DNA of 28,573 bases from Methanolinea sp. UBA473 (GTDB lineage: Archaea; Halobacteriota; Methanomicrobia; Methanomicrobiales; Methanospirillaceae), in contig DAEV01000119.1 in assembly GCA_002509495.1 (NCBI GenBank), positions 1 through 28,573 on the forward strand. Reading direction: 5' to 3'. A program made the translations under genes and the position numbers. The notes beneath the pieces were generated by a model. It was not told the DNA's origin, searched no databases, and was given only the letters and a program-made list of their open reading frames with translations. Shown here in pieces: positions 7,563-15,009 of the stretch; position 1 is the stretch's first letter, and every line of letters begins with the position of its first letter.

Positions 7563-9451
7563 AGCGTTGAGATGTCTCCGGGATCGATCCCCATCTCCTT
7601 GGCCTTCAGCACCCGGCGCATGATCTTCCCGGACCGGGTCTTGGGAAGCTTGTCCACAAACTCGATCTCCGAGGGCATGGCGATAGGTCCGAGAGTCATC
7701 CGTACGTGGTAGATGAGGTCGGTCTTGAGCTTCTCGCTCGGGGAGAATCCCACTCTCAGGATGACAAAGGCCTTGATCACGTTCCCCTTCATGACATCGG
7801 GTTTCCCGATGACTGCCGCCTCGGCGACCGCCTGGTGCGAGACGAGTGCACTCTCCACCTCGGCCGTGCCGATATTGTGGCCCGCCACGATGATGATGTC
7901 GTCGGCCCTCCCGATGATCATGATGTAGCCATCTTTCCCCTTCACCGCAAGATCCCCGGCGGTGTAGCAACCCGGGATGGTGTTCCAGTAGGTACGGTAC
8001 CGTTCATCATTCTTGTACACGGTCCGGAGCATGGCGGGCCATGGTTTCTTGATCACCAGGAATCCTCCGTGCCCGGGGGCGACGGAGACCCCCGTCTTAT
8101 CCACCACGTCGGCCTCCACACCCGGGAGGGGCTTTCCTGCAAACCCCGGGCGCATTGGTTCGCCCACCATCGAGGCGATCATCTGCATCCCGGTCTCGGT
8201 CTGCCACCAGGTGTCCACGACCGGGCACCGGGCTTTGCCGATCGTGTGGTAGTACCACTCGAATGCTTCGGGATTCAGGGGTTCTCCGACGGATCCCAGG
8301 ATCCGCAGGCAGGAAAGGTCATATTTGTCGGGCCAGACTGCACCTACCTTCATGAACATCCGGATTGCCGTCGGGGCCGTGTAGAATATGGTCACTCCCA
8401 GGTCCTGGGCGATCTTCCAGTACGATCCCGGGTCGGGATAGTCCGGAGTGGCCTCGGCCAGCACCACCGTAGCGCCCACGCACAGGGGCCCGTAGACTAT
8501 GTAACTGTGACCGGTGATCCATCCTGTGTCGGCGGTACACCAGTAGACGTCGTTATCCTTGAGGTCAAAGACATGCAGGGATGTGTAGTAGGTTCCCACC
8601 ATGTAGCCGGCACAGGTGTGCACGATCCCCTTCGGGGTCCCGGTGGACCCGCTCGTGTAGAGGATGAAGAGGGGATCCTCGGCATCCATCACCTCGGCAG
8701 GGCATTCGGAGGAGACCCCTTCCAGGAGCTCGTAGTAGTCGATCTCCATCTCCTTATGCAACTCAACGGGCTGTTCCATATCCCTGCGAAGCACTACCAC
8801 CCTCTCAACGCTGCTGGCGTTGATGACAGCCTCTTCGACAATGGTCTTCAACGGAATGGACTTGCCCCGGCGATAGGTTACATCCGCGGTGATCACCACT
8901 TTAGCCTCGGCGTCGCGGATGCGCATGTTGAGCGCATTCACCCCGAATCCGCCGAAGACCACGCTGTGCACTGCACCGATCCTGGCACAGGCCATCATCG
9001 CGATGATCTGCTCCGGTACCAGGGGCATGTAGATGCAGACCCGGTCCCCCTTCGTCACCCCGAGTTTCTTCAACCCATTGGCGAACCGGCAGACCTCTTG
9101 GTAGAGCTTCTTGAAAGTGAAGATCCGCTCCTCCCCCTCTTCGCCCCTCCAGATGAGGGCTACCTTGTTCCTCCTGTGGTTGTTCACGTGCCGGTCCAGG
9201 CAGTTGCTGGTGATGTTGCACTTTGCATTGACGAACCATTTGGCGTAGGGGTACTTCCACTCCAGTACCTTGTCCCACTTTTTGAACCACTCCAGCTCTT
9301 CGGCCTGTTTCTCCCAGAAACCCTCTGGATCCGCCAGGAACTCCGAATAAGCAGTCGTATAGTCTTTCGTCCACGCGTTCTGTTTGTAGGACTGGTCGGG
9401 AACGTAGTATTTCTCGTCGTCGACCAGCGGCACGTTAAAGGATTCTGCCAT
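7553..9451 (-). CDS. acs: Acetate--CoA ligase (AMP-forming), acetyl-CoA synthetase
   Basis: The 632-residue enzyme makes acetyl-CoA from acetate, ATP and CoA by way of acetyl-AMP, in the cytoplasm. The ANL-superfamily motifs are complete. The N-terminal ACAS domain is followed by the phosphate loop YTSGSTGTPKG near residues 265-275. DTWWQTETG near 414-421 includes the Trp that sets a small acyl pocket and so supports acetate. AGDLAVKGKDGYIMIIGRADD forms the hinge, and LPKTRSGKIMRRVLK holds the catalytic Lys that is acetylated in regulated homologues. Start ATG 9451 has GGAAAGGTG ahead of it; an ATG at 9469 would add six residues. It is the first gene of a leftward pair with an OFA transporter. 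In a methanogen that does not split acetate, it serves carbon assimilation. Confidence 0.96.
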   Translation of the reverse strand: MAESFNVPLVDDEKYYVPDQSYKQNAWTKDYTTAYSEFLADPEGFWEKQAEELEWFKKWDKVLEWKYPYAKWFVNAKCNITSNCLDRHVNNHRRNKVALIWRGEEGEERIFTFKKLYQEVCRFANGLKKLGVTKGDRVCIYMPLVPEQIIAMMACARIGAVHSVVFGGFGVNALNMRIRDAEAKVVITADVTYRRGKSIPLKTIVEEAVINASSVERVVVLRRDMEQPVELHKEMEIDYYELLEGVSSECPAEVMDAEDPLFILYTSGSTGTPKGIVHTCAGYMVGTYYTSLHVFDLKDNDVYWCTADTGWITGHSYIVYGPLCVGATVVLAEATPDYPDPGSYWKIAQDLGVTIFYTAPTAIRMFMKVGAVWPDKYDLSCLRILGSVGEPLNPEAFEWYYHTIGKARCPVVDTWWQTETGMQMIASMVGEPMRPGFAGKPLPGVEADVVDKTGVSVAPGHGGFLVIKKPWPAMLRTVYKNDERYRTYWNTIPGCYTAGDLAVKGKDGYIMIIGRADDIIIVAGHNIGTAEVESALVSHQAVAEAAVIGKPDVMKGNVIKAFVILRVGFSPSEKLKTDLIYHVRMTLGPIAMPSEIEFVDKLPKTRSGKIMRRVLKAKEMGIDPGDISTLEE

Positions 9452-9950
9452 TGTGTTGCACCTTTCCATTCAGACTCATTCAATCAGCCATGGTGGGTTT
9501 CCGTGCGGTGAATGCGAGATCGGGGAAGATCCGTACGGATCCCGGCGTTCACGCATCATCGCATCCTAAGTGAGTTGCAGGTTGTGTTCGTCTGTCCGTT
9601 CCTCCGGAGGAAGAACCACCGGGAATTTGCTGAAATCCCGAAACAATCCAATTTATCGGGATAACTCTGGACTCTATTATAATGATTAATCATTATAATT
9701 ATTAAATCTGATGCTTTGTTGTTCCAGGAAATCGGGCAGTCGGGGAATAATCATTCCACTATCTCATCTCCAGGGAAAAGAGGTATGAGGTCTTCGGAGG
9801 CAGGGCTCTCCAGGGAGTAATCGGAGGATTTCGTCCGGAGCGGCACCGACACGCGCTTTCCGGACCGGATCGGTACCGGGTGGTGGAATTCCGGAAATCC
9901 GTTCTTTTAAGGGGAATAAGGATTAAAATGTCGCACTCGAATAGGTGTGT
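9452..9950. promoter_or_regulatory. Gene-free divergent control region between acs and argC
   Basis: About 500 bases lie between the starts of acs (leftward) and argC (rightward) and hold no convincing gene. Seen in it: a 14-bp palindrome GATCCGTACGGATC at 9528-9541, CCTCCGGAGG at 9601-9610, and a TATA-like CCGATAAATTGG (minus strand) near 9650-9661. If this last element is used, acs mRNA would have a leader of about 180 nt. A perfect 24-bp AT-rich palindrome lies at 9676-9699. TATA-like sequences on the argC side are CTTTTAAGG near 9903 and GGATTAAAATG near 9919. Confidence 0.55.
9676..9699. promoter_or_regulatory. Perfect 24-bp palindrome, candidate operator
   Basis: ATTATAATGATT followed by its exact reverse complement AATCATTATAAT. 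It sits roughly midway between the divergent acs and argC starts (about 225 and 250 bases away). A dyad of this length without mismatch is unlikely by chance even in AT-rich DNA and suggests a dimeric regulator site. Which regulator, and which gene it controls, cannot be read from the sequence. Confidence 0.5.
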
Positions 9951-10937
9951 ATGGATATCGCCATCGTCGGGGCCTCCGGGTACGCCGGGGGCGACCTGAT
10001 CCGCCTGCTGCTCAACCATCCGAAGGCCGATGTGGTCTGCGCCACCTCCAGGAAACTGGCCGGGACTCCGGTCGATTCGGTGCATCCCCAGGTGAAGGGG
10101 CTCTGCGACCTTGCGTTCTCGAATCCCGCCCCGGATGCACTCGTTGCGGATGTGGCCTTCCTGGCCGTCCCCCATACCGCGGCCATGGCCTACGCCCGCC
10201 CGCTCCTCTCCCGCGGGATCAAAGTCATCGACCTTTCGGCAGATTACCGGCTGCCCCGCGAGATCTTCGAGAAGGTGTACGGAGCTGCTCATACCGATTA
10301 TTTCGAGGCTCCTTACGGTATCCCTGAAATTCACAGGGAAGAGTACCGGAAAGCGGACTTTGTCTCCAACCCCGGGTGCTTCCCCACCGGGGCGACCCTG
10401 GCGGCAGCTCCGCTCGCCAGGTATGCCCACACGATCATCTATGACTCCAAGACCGGGGTCTCGGGGGCAGGGGACAATCCGTCGGCAGTAACCCACTATC
10501 CGAATGTGGGCGATAACGTGAATCCCTACAAGTGGACTACGCACCGGCACCTGGCCGAGATGAAGCAGGAGCTGGCGAGCCTGAAATCCAAAGCCAGGTG
10601 CTACTTCACCCCCCATCTCGTACCGGTCAACCGCGGGATCCTCACCACCGCCCACATCCTCTTGAATGAGCCCATGGGACAGGAGGACGTGGAAGCCCTG
10701 TACCGGAAGTTCTATAAGGATGAGTTTTTCGTCCGGCTGCAGAATCCTGTCCTTGCGGCGGTACGGGGCACGAACTTCTGCGACATCAGGGCAGAGAGCG
10801 AAGGAGAGCGGATCGTTGTCGTTTCTGCCATCGATAACCTGGGAAAAGGTGCGAGCGGCCAGGCAATCCAGAACATGAACATCATCTGCGGATTCGATGA
10901 GAAGGCGGGCCTGACCGGGGCCGGCCTCCTGCCGTAA
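9951..10937 (+). CDS. argC: N-acetyl-gamma-glutamyl-phosphate reductase
   Basis: The 328-residue enzyme catalyses the NADPH-dependent reduction of N-acetylglutamyl-5-phosphate to the semialdehyde, the third step of arginine synthesis. The Rossmann fingerprint IAIVGASGYAGGDLIRLL is at residues 3-20. The catalytic Cys143 lies in SNPGCFPTGA, and the HRHLAEM segment belongs to the substrate-binding domain. Length is normal. ATG 9951 is preferred over GTG 9945 because AGGTG lies just ahead of it and the protein then starts right at the first beta strand. It heads the cluster argC-CBS-argJ-argB, with 17 bases to the next gene. A 397-residue open frame on the opposite strand is only its mirror. Confidence 0.96.
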   Translation: MDIAIVGASGYAGGDLIRLLLNHPKADVVCATSRKLAGTPVDSVHPQVKGLCDLAFSNPAPDALVADVAFLAVPHTAAMAYARPLLSRGIKVIDLSADYRLPREIFEKVYGAAHTDYFEAPYGIPEIHREEYRKADFVSNPGCFPTGATLAAAPLARYAHTIIYDSKTGVSGAGDNPSAVTHYPNVGDNVNPYKWTTHRHLAEMKQELASLKSKARCYFTPHLVPVNRGILTTAHILLNEPMGQEDVEALYRKFYKDEFFVRLQNPVLAAVRGTNFCDIRAESEGERIVVVSAIDNLGKGASGQAIQNMNIICGFDEKAGLTGAGLLP

Positions 10938-10954
10938 AAGAAGGAGGATCAAAC

Positions 10955-11449
10955 ATGCTAGTAAGGGAGATCATGACAAGGAATCCTATCACAGTCTCTG
11001 CCCATGCCCAAGTCCGGGAGGCCGCAGCCCTCCTGCGCACACACCATATCGGAGGACTTCCGGTCATGGAAGGGGAGACCCTGGTCGGAATCGTAACCGA
11101 ATCGGACATCATCGCCCTCCTGGAAACCGGGAGGGTCTCGGATGACCTCTGGCTCCCCTCACCCCTCGAGATCATCGAAGTCCCGGTGAGGGAGCTCATC
11201 AACTGGGAGAAGACAAAGTCCGCCCTCTCGGATATCGGGAGCACGGAGGTCCGGAAGGTGATGAGCCACCCTGTTGTAACGATCGGGGAAGAGGCGGACA
11301 TCGAGGAGGCAGCCCACCTGATGCTCCGGAAGAAGATCGCCCGCCTGCCCGTGGTGAAGGGCAAATCTCTCGTTGGCATCATAGCGCGGGCTGATATCGT
11401 CCAGGGCGTAGGCAGCGGTTTCTCCGCCCCGGAGGGTTCCGGACCGTGA
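10955..11449 (+). CDS. CBS-domain pair protein in the arg operon
   Basis: The 164 residues consist of two CBS domains. The first, residues about 1-60, has VREIMTRNPITVSAHAQVRE and GGLPVMEGETLVGIVTESD. The second, about 98-155, has VRKVMSHPVVTIGEEADIEE and LPVVKGKSLVGIIARADIV. No DNA-binding or enzyme domain is attached. CBS pairs usually bind adenosine nucleotides or S-adenosylmethionine and act as sensors for a partner protein. The start is strong, with AAGGAGGATCAA ahead of the ATG. The last four bases (GTGA) overlap the GTG start of argJ, so the two are translationally coupled. This position suggests a role linked to arginine synthesis, for example adjusting it to energy state, but that is inference. 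Confidence 0.92.
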   Translation: MLVREIMTRNPITVSAHAQVREAAALLRTHHIGGLPVMEGETLVGIVTESDIIALLETGRVSDDLWLPSPLEIIEVPVRELINWEKTKSALSDIGSTEVRKVMSHPVVTIGEEADIEEAAHLMLRKKIARLPVVKGKSLVGIIARADIVQGVGSGFSAPEGSGP

Positions 11450-12597
11450 AGAGCATCTGCGGGGTGGAGGGGGTTACCGCCTGGGGCATCAAGGAGGGTA
11501 AGTACGGCCTGGCCCTCATTCGTGCAGATGGGACTGCGGCCGGTGTCTTTACGAAAAACCTTATGAAAGCTCCCCCTGTGAAGCTGATGGAGGAGCGGAT
11601 GAAACTAGGCCGGCTATCGGCAGTCATGGTGAATAGCGGGTGTGCCAATGCATACACGGGGAAAAGGGGATACGAGGACGCCGTTTCCATGGCAGAGGTC
11701 GCAGCAGGATGCCTGCACATAACCGAGGAAGAAGTGGGAATTGCCAGTACCGGGGTGATCGGCCGATATCTGGACCTGCCCCTCATACGCGATCAGTGTA
11801 CCCGCGTCTCCCCGCACCTTGAACGGAGTGGAAAGGCCGAGGAGATGGCCGCCCGCGCCATCATGACCACGGATATCACCGAGAAACATTCACTGGTCAG
11901 GGGAGAGGGATTCTCGGTCGGCGGCATCACGAAGGGTTCCGGCATGATCGCCCCCAATATGGGGACAATGATCGCCCTCCTCTACACCGATGCCGAGGTT
12001 TCTCCCCAGACCCTCAGAAAGGCGTTGAAGGATGCTTCCCGAAGGACGTTCAACCGGGTTGTAGTGGATGGCGATACAAGCACGAACGACATTGCTCTGT
12101 GCACCGCAACCGGCAAGGCCGGAAGGGTGAAGACCGGGGAATTCTCTTCCGCGCTTGAGGAATGTTGCCGCCAGCTGGCCATCCAGATCGCGGCGGACGG
12201 GGAAGGAGCCACAAAACTTCTGGAGATCACGGTCATTGGGGCCCCTTCAGAGGAGGATGCAGCAGTAGTAGCCCGTACCGTCGCGGAGTCCCCGCTGGTG
12301 AAAACCGCAGTGTACGGGGCGGATCCCAACTGGGGGCGGGTAATTGCCGCGGCAGGCCGGGCCGGTGTCCGGTTCGATCCCGACGCGGTGAACCTCTGGA
12401 TTGGAGATGGCAGGAACAGGCTTGCCCTGGTGAAGGAAGGAGAGATCGTGGTGGACCTTGCACGGGCAAAGGCCCTGATGCAGGGGAAGAAGGTGGTCTT
12501 CGAACTGGATCTCGCCTCGGGCACCGGCCGGGCTACCGCCTGGGGCTGCGACCTGACAGAGAAGTACGTGGAGATCAACGGGAGGTACACCACATGA
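11446..12597 (+). CDS. argJ: Glutamate N-acetyltransferase / ornithine acetyltransferase
   Basis: The 383-residue ArgJ transfers the acetyl group from N-acetylornithine to glutamate, so the pathway recycles acetate. The self-cleavage motif KGSGMIAPNMGTMIALL is present with Thr174 as the future N-terminal nucleophile of the beta chain. The residue before it is Gly rather than the usual Ala. Oxyanion-hole type Thr-Gly (STGVIG) and the DGDTSTND and GADPNWGR motifs are intact. Whether it is bifunctional (also using acetyl-CoA) cannot be told. No argA is seen in the window. The GTG start overlaps the CBS gene by 4 nt, and its stop overlaps argB by 4 nt (ATGA), showing tight coupling. Confidence 0.95.
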   Translation: MKSICGVEGVTAWGIKEGKYGLALIRADGTAAGVFTKNLMKAPPVKLMEERMKLGRLSAVMVNSGCANAYTGKRGYEDAVSMAEVAAGCLHITEEEVGIASTGVIGRYLDLPLIRDQCTRVSPHLERSGKAEEMAARAIMTTDITEKHSLVRGEGFSVGGITKGSGMIAPNMGTMIALLYTDAEVSPQTLRKALKDASRRTFNRVVVDGDTSTNDIALCTATGKAGRVKTGEFSSALEECCRQLAIQIAADGEGATKLLEITVIGAPSEEDAAVVARTVAESPLVKTAVYGADPNWGRVIAAAGRAGVRFDPDAVNLWIGDGRNRLALVKEGEIVVDLARAKALMQGKKVVFELDLASGTGRATAWGCDLTEKYVEINGRYTT

Positions 12598-13466
12598 AAC
12601 GGGAAAAGGTTCTCACCGAGGCATTGCCCTACATCCAGCAGTTCCATGGCAGGACCATGGTCATCAAGCTGGGCGGGCATGCAATGGTGGACCAGAATAT
12701 CCTGGAGAGCGCCATCAAGGACGCGGTTCTCCTCCAGATCGTGGGCATCCGGGTGGTGCTGGTCCATGGAGGAGGTCCTGAGATCACCGAGAAGATGAAG
12801 GCCATGGGCAAGGAGCCGCGGTTCGTTGCAGGTCTCCGCATTACGGATGAGGAAACGCTCGAGATCGCCCAGATGGTCCTCGTGGGAAAGATCAACAGTA
12901 ATATCATCTCCCTTATCGCCAAATGCGGCGGCAAGGGGGTCGGGCTCTCTGGGAACGACGGCAACCTGATCATCGCCCGGAAGATGGAGCCCCAGCGGGT
13001 GCATGTCGCGGGGAAAGAGCAGGAGGTGGACCTGGGCCATGTGGGGGAGATCGAGGAGATCAACCCTGCAGTGCTGAATACCCTCCTAAACGCGGGATAC
13101 ATCCCCGTCATCTCCCCGATAGCGATCGACCGGAGCGGCCAGAGCCTGAACATCAATGCGGATACCGCTGCAGGCGAGATCTCCATCGCACTCGGGGCCT
13201 ACAAGCTCATCAACATGACCGATGTGGACGGGATCATGGATGCCGGGCGCACGAAGGTCTTTCGAAGGCTCACTCTTTCGGAGGCAAAGAATCTCATTGA
13301 AGCCGGGGCCGTATCCGAGGGGATGATCCCCAAGGTCAGCTCCCTGGTACGGGCAGTAAGCCAGGGAGTGGCCTTCGGCCATGTGATCAACGGCAATATC
13401 GACCACAACCTCCTCCTGGAGATGTTCACGGATGAGGGCGTGGGAACCATGATCTCTGCACGATAG
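12594..13466 (+). CDS. argB: Acetylglutamate kinase
   Basis: The 290-residue kinase phosphorylates N-acetylglutamate using ATP, the second step of the pathway. Family motifs in order: VIKLGGHAM (phosphate-binding Lys and Gly loop), VLVHGGGPEI (substrate Gly loop), the GLRITDEETLE arginine-site region, SLNINADTAAGEIS, and LINMTDVDGIMD. ATG 12594 is chosen because GGGAGGT lies upstream, it overlaps the argJ stop in the common ATGA arrangement, and length matches the family. The frame is open further upstream, to 12162, but that part is within argJ in another frame. Arginine feedback is typical of longer hexameric forms with an N-terminal helix; the helix here (KREKVLTEALPYIQQF) is compatible with that. 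Confidence 0.95.
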   Translation: MKREKVLTEALPYIQQFHGRTMVIKLGGHAMVDQNILESAIKDAVLLQIVGIRVVLVHGGGPEITEKMKAMGKEPRFVAGLRITDEETLEIAQMVLVGKINSNIISLIAKCGGKGVGLSGNDGNLIIARKMEPQRVHVAGKEQEVDLGHVGEIEEINPAVLNTLLNAGYIPVISPIAIDRSGQSLNINADTAAGEISIALGAYKLINMTDVDGIMDAGRTKVFRRLTLSEAKNLIEAGAVSEGMIPKVSSLVRAVSQGVAFGHVINGNIDHNLLLEMFTDEGVGTMISAR

Positions 13467-13476
13467 GAGGATCCTT

Positions 13477-14634
13477 ACGCCGATCGAATCGACACGCGGA
13501 ATACGACTCCATGGGGGACTCGCCGCGATCCTCCTGTTCCTCGCCCTATTAGTGCTGCCCTGCGTGGCCGGTTCTCCTGCTCCTCCTTCCTCTGCCAGTC
13601 CTTCCCTCAACCAGACGCTTTCCGTACCCCTGCACGAGGACGGCAGGCCTATCGTCTATTTCTTCTACAATACCAACTGTGCCGAGTGCCAGAGAACCCT
13701 CCCGTTCATGGAGGAGATGGCCATACTTCACACGGAAGCTGTCTTCTCCTATCACGACATCCGGGAGAGCGACTCCGCCCGCATCCTGTTCCAGGAGTTC
13801 AAGCAGGCCTATGGAGCAGAGTTCCTCCCCGTTCCCTCCCTCTTCGTCGGGAAGTTCGTCCTCTCGGGAGAGGAGGAGATCAAAGGGAATCTCGAAGATG
13901 CCATCAGGCTCAGCTCCGGCGAGACCGGTTCCACCCAACCAGTTCCCTCCGGGGGGGAGGGAGAGGTTCTCACTGTCCCCCTGATCGTCACTGCAGCCCT
14001 TGTCGACGGGATAAACCCGTGTGCTTTCGCAGTCCTGATCTTCCTTCTCCTCTCCCTGATCGCACTGGACACAAGGAAAAGGATGGCGATGGTGGGAGCG
14101 ACGTTCATCGCAGCAGTCTTTGTCTTCTACTTCTTCTCGGGGCTCGGGCTCTTTGCCGTGATCCAGTTCTCGGGGCTCTCCCGCCTGATCTCTCTCGTGG
14201 CTGCGATCATCGCGATCGTGGCAGGAGTCGTCAGCATCGGGGAGGCTGCCTGGAAGAAGAAGACTGCCCTTCTCTCCATCCCCGAATCGAAGAAAGGGCT
14301 CATCGAGAGTTGGGTGAAAAAAGGTTCCCTGCCAGCGGCATTTGTCCTGGGGGTCCTCGTGGGAATGTTCGAGCTCCCCTGCACAGGAGGGATTTACCTT
14401 GCCATTTTATCGATGCTCTCCCACCAGGTGACCTTGGCACAGGGAATCCCATACCTGCTCCTGTATAATGTATTTTTCATACTCCCGCTGGTGATCATCC
14501 TCGCAGTCGTCACGCTCGGGATCCCTCCGGAAAGGCTGGAGGAGTTCCGCGGGGAGAAACGCCCGTACATCCGCCTGGCAATGGGGGCCGTGATGATCCT
14601 GCTCGGGATCATACTGTTGTGGGAAGTCCTCTGA
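13477..14634 (+). CDS. Thioredoxin-fold / CcdA-type membrane protein fusion (disulfide transfer)
   Basis: Reading from ACG at 13477, the 385-residue protein has a signal peptide (charged RGIR, then a hydrophobic core to residue 32). A thioredoxin-like domain with CAEC follows (Cys68, Cys71, in YNTNCAECQRTLPF) and VPSLFVG with the expected cis-Pro. Then comes a CcdA/DsbD-type membrane domain of about six segments with Cys182 in INPCAF and Cys302 in FELPCTGG. It likely carries electrons from cytoplasmic thioredoxin outward to reduce extracytoplasmic disulfides. The usual starts (GTG 13552) fall inside the signal core. AGGAGG at 13465-13470 is spaced 6 nt from the ACG, so the ACG is proposed as start, or as a changed ATG. 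It follows argB by 10 nt. Confidence 0.85.
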   Translation, partial: TPIESTRGIRLHGGLAAILLFLALLVLPCVAGSPAPPSSASPSLNQTLSVPLHEDGRPIVYFFYNTNCAECQRTLPFMEEMAILHTEAVFSYHDIRESDSARILFQEFKQAYGAEFLPVPSLFVGKFVLSGEEEIKGNLEDAIRLSSGETGSTQPVPSGGEGEVLTVPLIVTAALVDGINPCAFAVLIFLLLSLIALDTRKRMAMVGATFIAAVFVFYFFSGLGLFAVIQFSGLSRLISLVAAIIAIVAGVVSIGEAAWKKKTALLSIPESKKGLIESWVKKGSLPAAFVLGVLVGMFELPCTGGIYLAILSMLSHQVTLAQGIPYLLLYNVFFILPLVIILAVVTLGIPPERLEEFRGEKRPYIRLAMGAVMILLGIILLWEVL

Positions 14635-14643
14635 TCCCCGGGA

Positions 14644-14928
14644 TCAGGGGAGGTTCCCGTCGCCGGAGCACTCCCTCTGCTTCTCCTCGCTCATCTCGAT
14701 CAAAAGGGTGAAGATCTTCTGGACGTACACGGGGTTGATGTTCTTCTCCACGGCCTCATTGAAGGCGTTCTCGAGCACCTCGCGGGTCCGCTTCTCGTCG
14801 TGGATCGAGAGCCCCTCGTTCGTCTTCACCAGGGCGATACGGCCCGCGAGCCGCTGCCTCCGGGCGATGAGATCGATGATCTGCTGGTCGATCTCGTTGA
14901 TCTCGGCTCTGAGTGCTTCGATGGGCAT
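14644..14928 (-). CDS. Chorismate mutase, AroQ class
   Basis: The 94-residue helical protein converts chorismate to prephenate for Phe/Tyr synthesis. Compared with the E. coli mutase domain (offset 4), the active-site residues fall in place: Arg7, Arg24, Lys35, Asp44, Arg47, Ser80 and Gln84. The Glu52 equivalent is Thr48, a difference worth noting. It stands alone rather than fused to prephenate dehydratase or dehydrogenase, as is common in methanogens. The ATG at 14928 has no Shine-Dalgarno. A TATA element (CCTATATCCG on the minus strand, about 14953-14963) would place transcription start a few bases ahead of the ATG, so the mRNA is probably leaderless. It converges with the CcdA gene, with only 9 bases between stops. 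Confidence 0.9.
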   Translation of the reverse strand: MPIEALRAEINEIDQQIIDLIARRQRLAGRIALVKTNEGLSIHDEKRTREVLENAFNEAVEKNINPVYVQKIFTLLIEMSEEKQRECSGDGNLP

Positions 14929-14952
14929 AGCATATAGAAATCAATTTCGAAG

Positions 14953-14963
14953 ACGGATATAGG
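14953..14963 (-). promoter_or_regulatory. TATA box of the chorismate mutase gene
   Basis: CCTATATCCG (minus strand) is centred about 30 nt from the ATG at 14928. This predicts a start of transcription near 14933 and a leaderless or nearly leaderless mRNA. Confidence 0.45.
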
Positions 14964-15009
14964 TTTGCCGGAGGGAGTGTTGGAAAAAGGGAGCGAGGGA
15001 TTGTCCCTC

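Noticed and set aside
7706..9511. 601-residue open frame on the plus strand
   Set aside because: It is the mirror of acs on the other strand; the translation is His/Gly/Asp-rich and has no family motif, while acs has all its motifs.
9759..10952. 397-residue open frame on the minus strand
   Set aside because: Antisense to argC, which has a complete set of catalytic motifs. Long antisense frames are common in GC-rich genes.
12162..12593. Longer N-terminus for ArgB
   Set aside because: The extra 144 residues lie inside argJ in another frame and are Arg/Gly-rich; ATG 12594 has a good ribosome binding site.
11982..13040. 352-residue open frame on the minus strand
   Set aside because: Antisense to argJ and argB; no recognisable motif.
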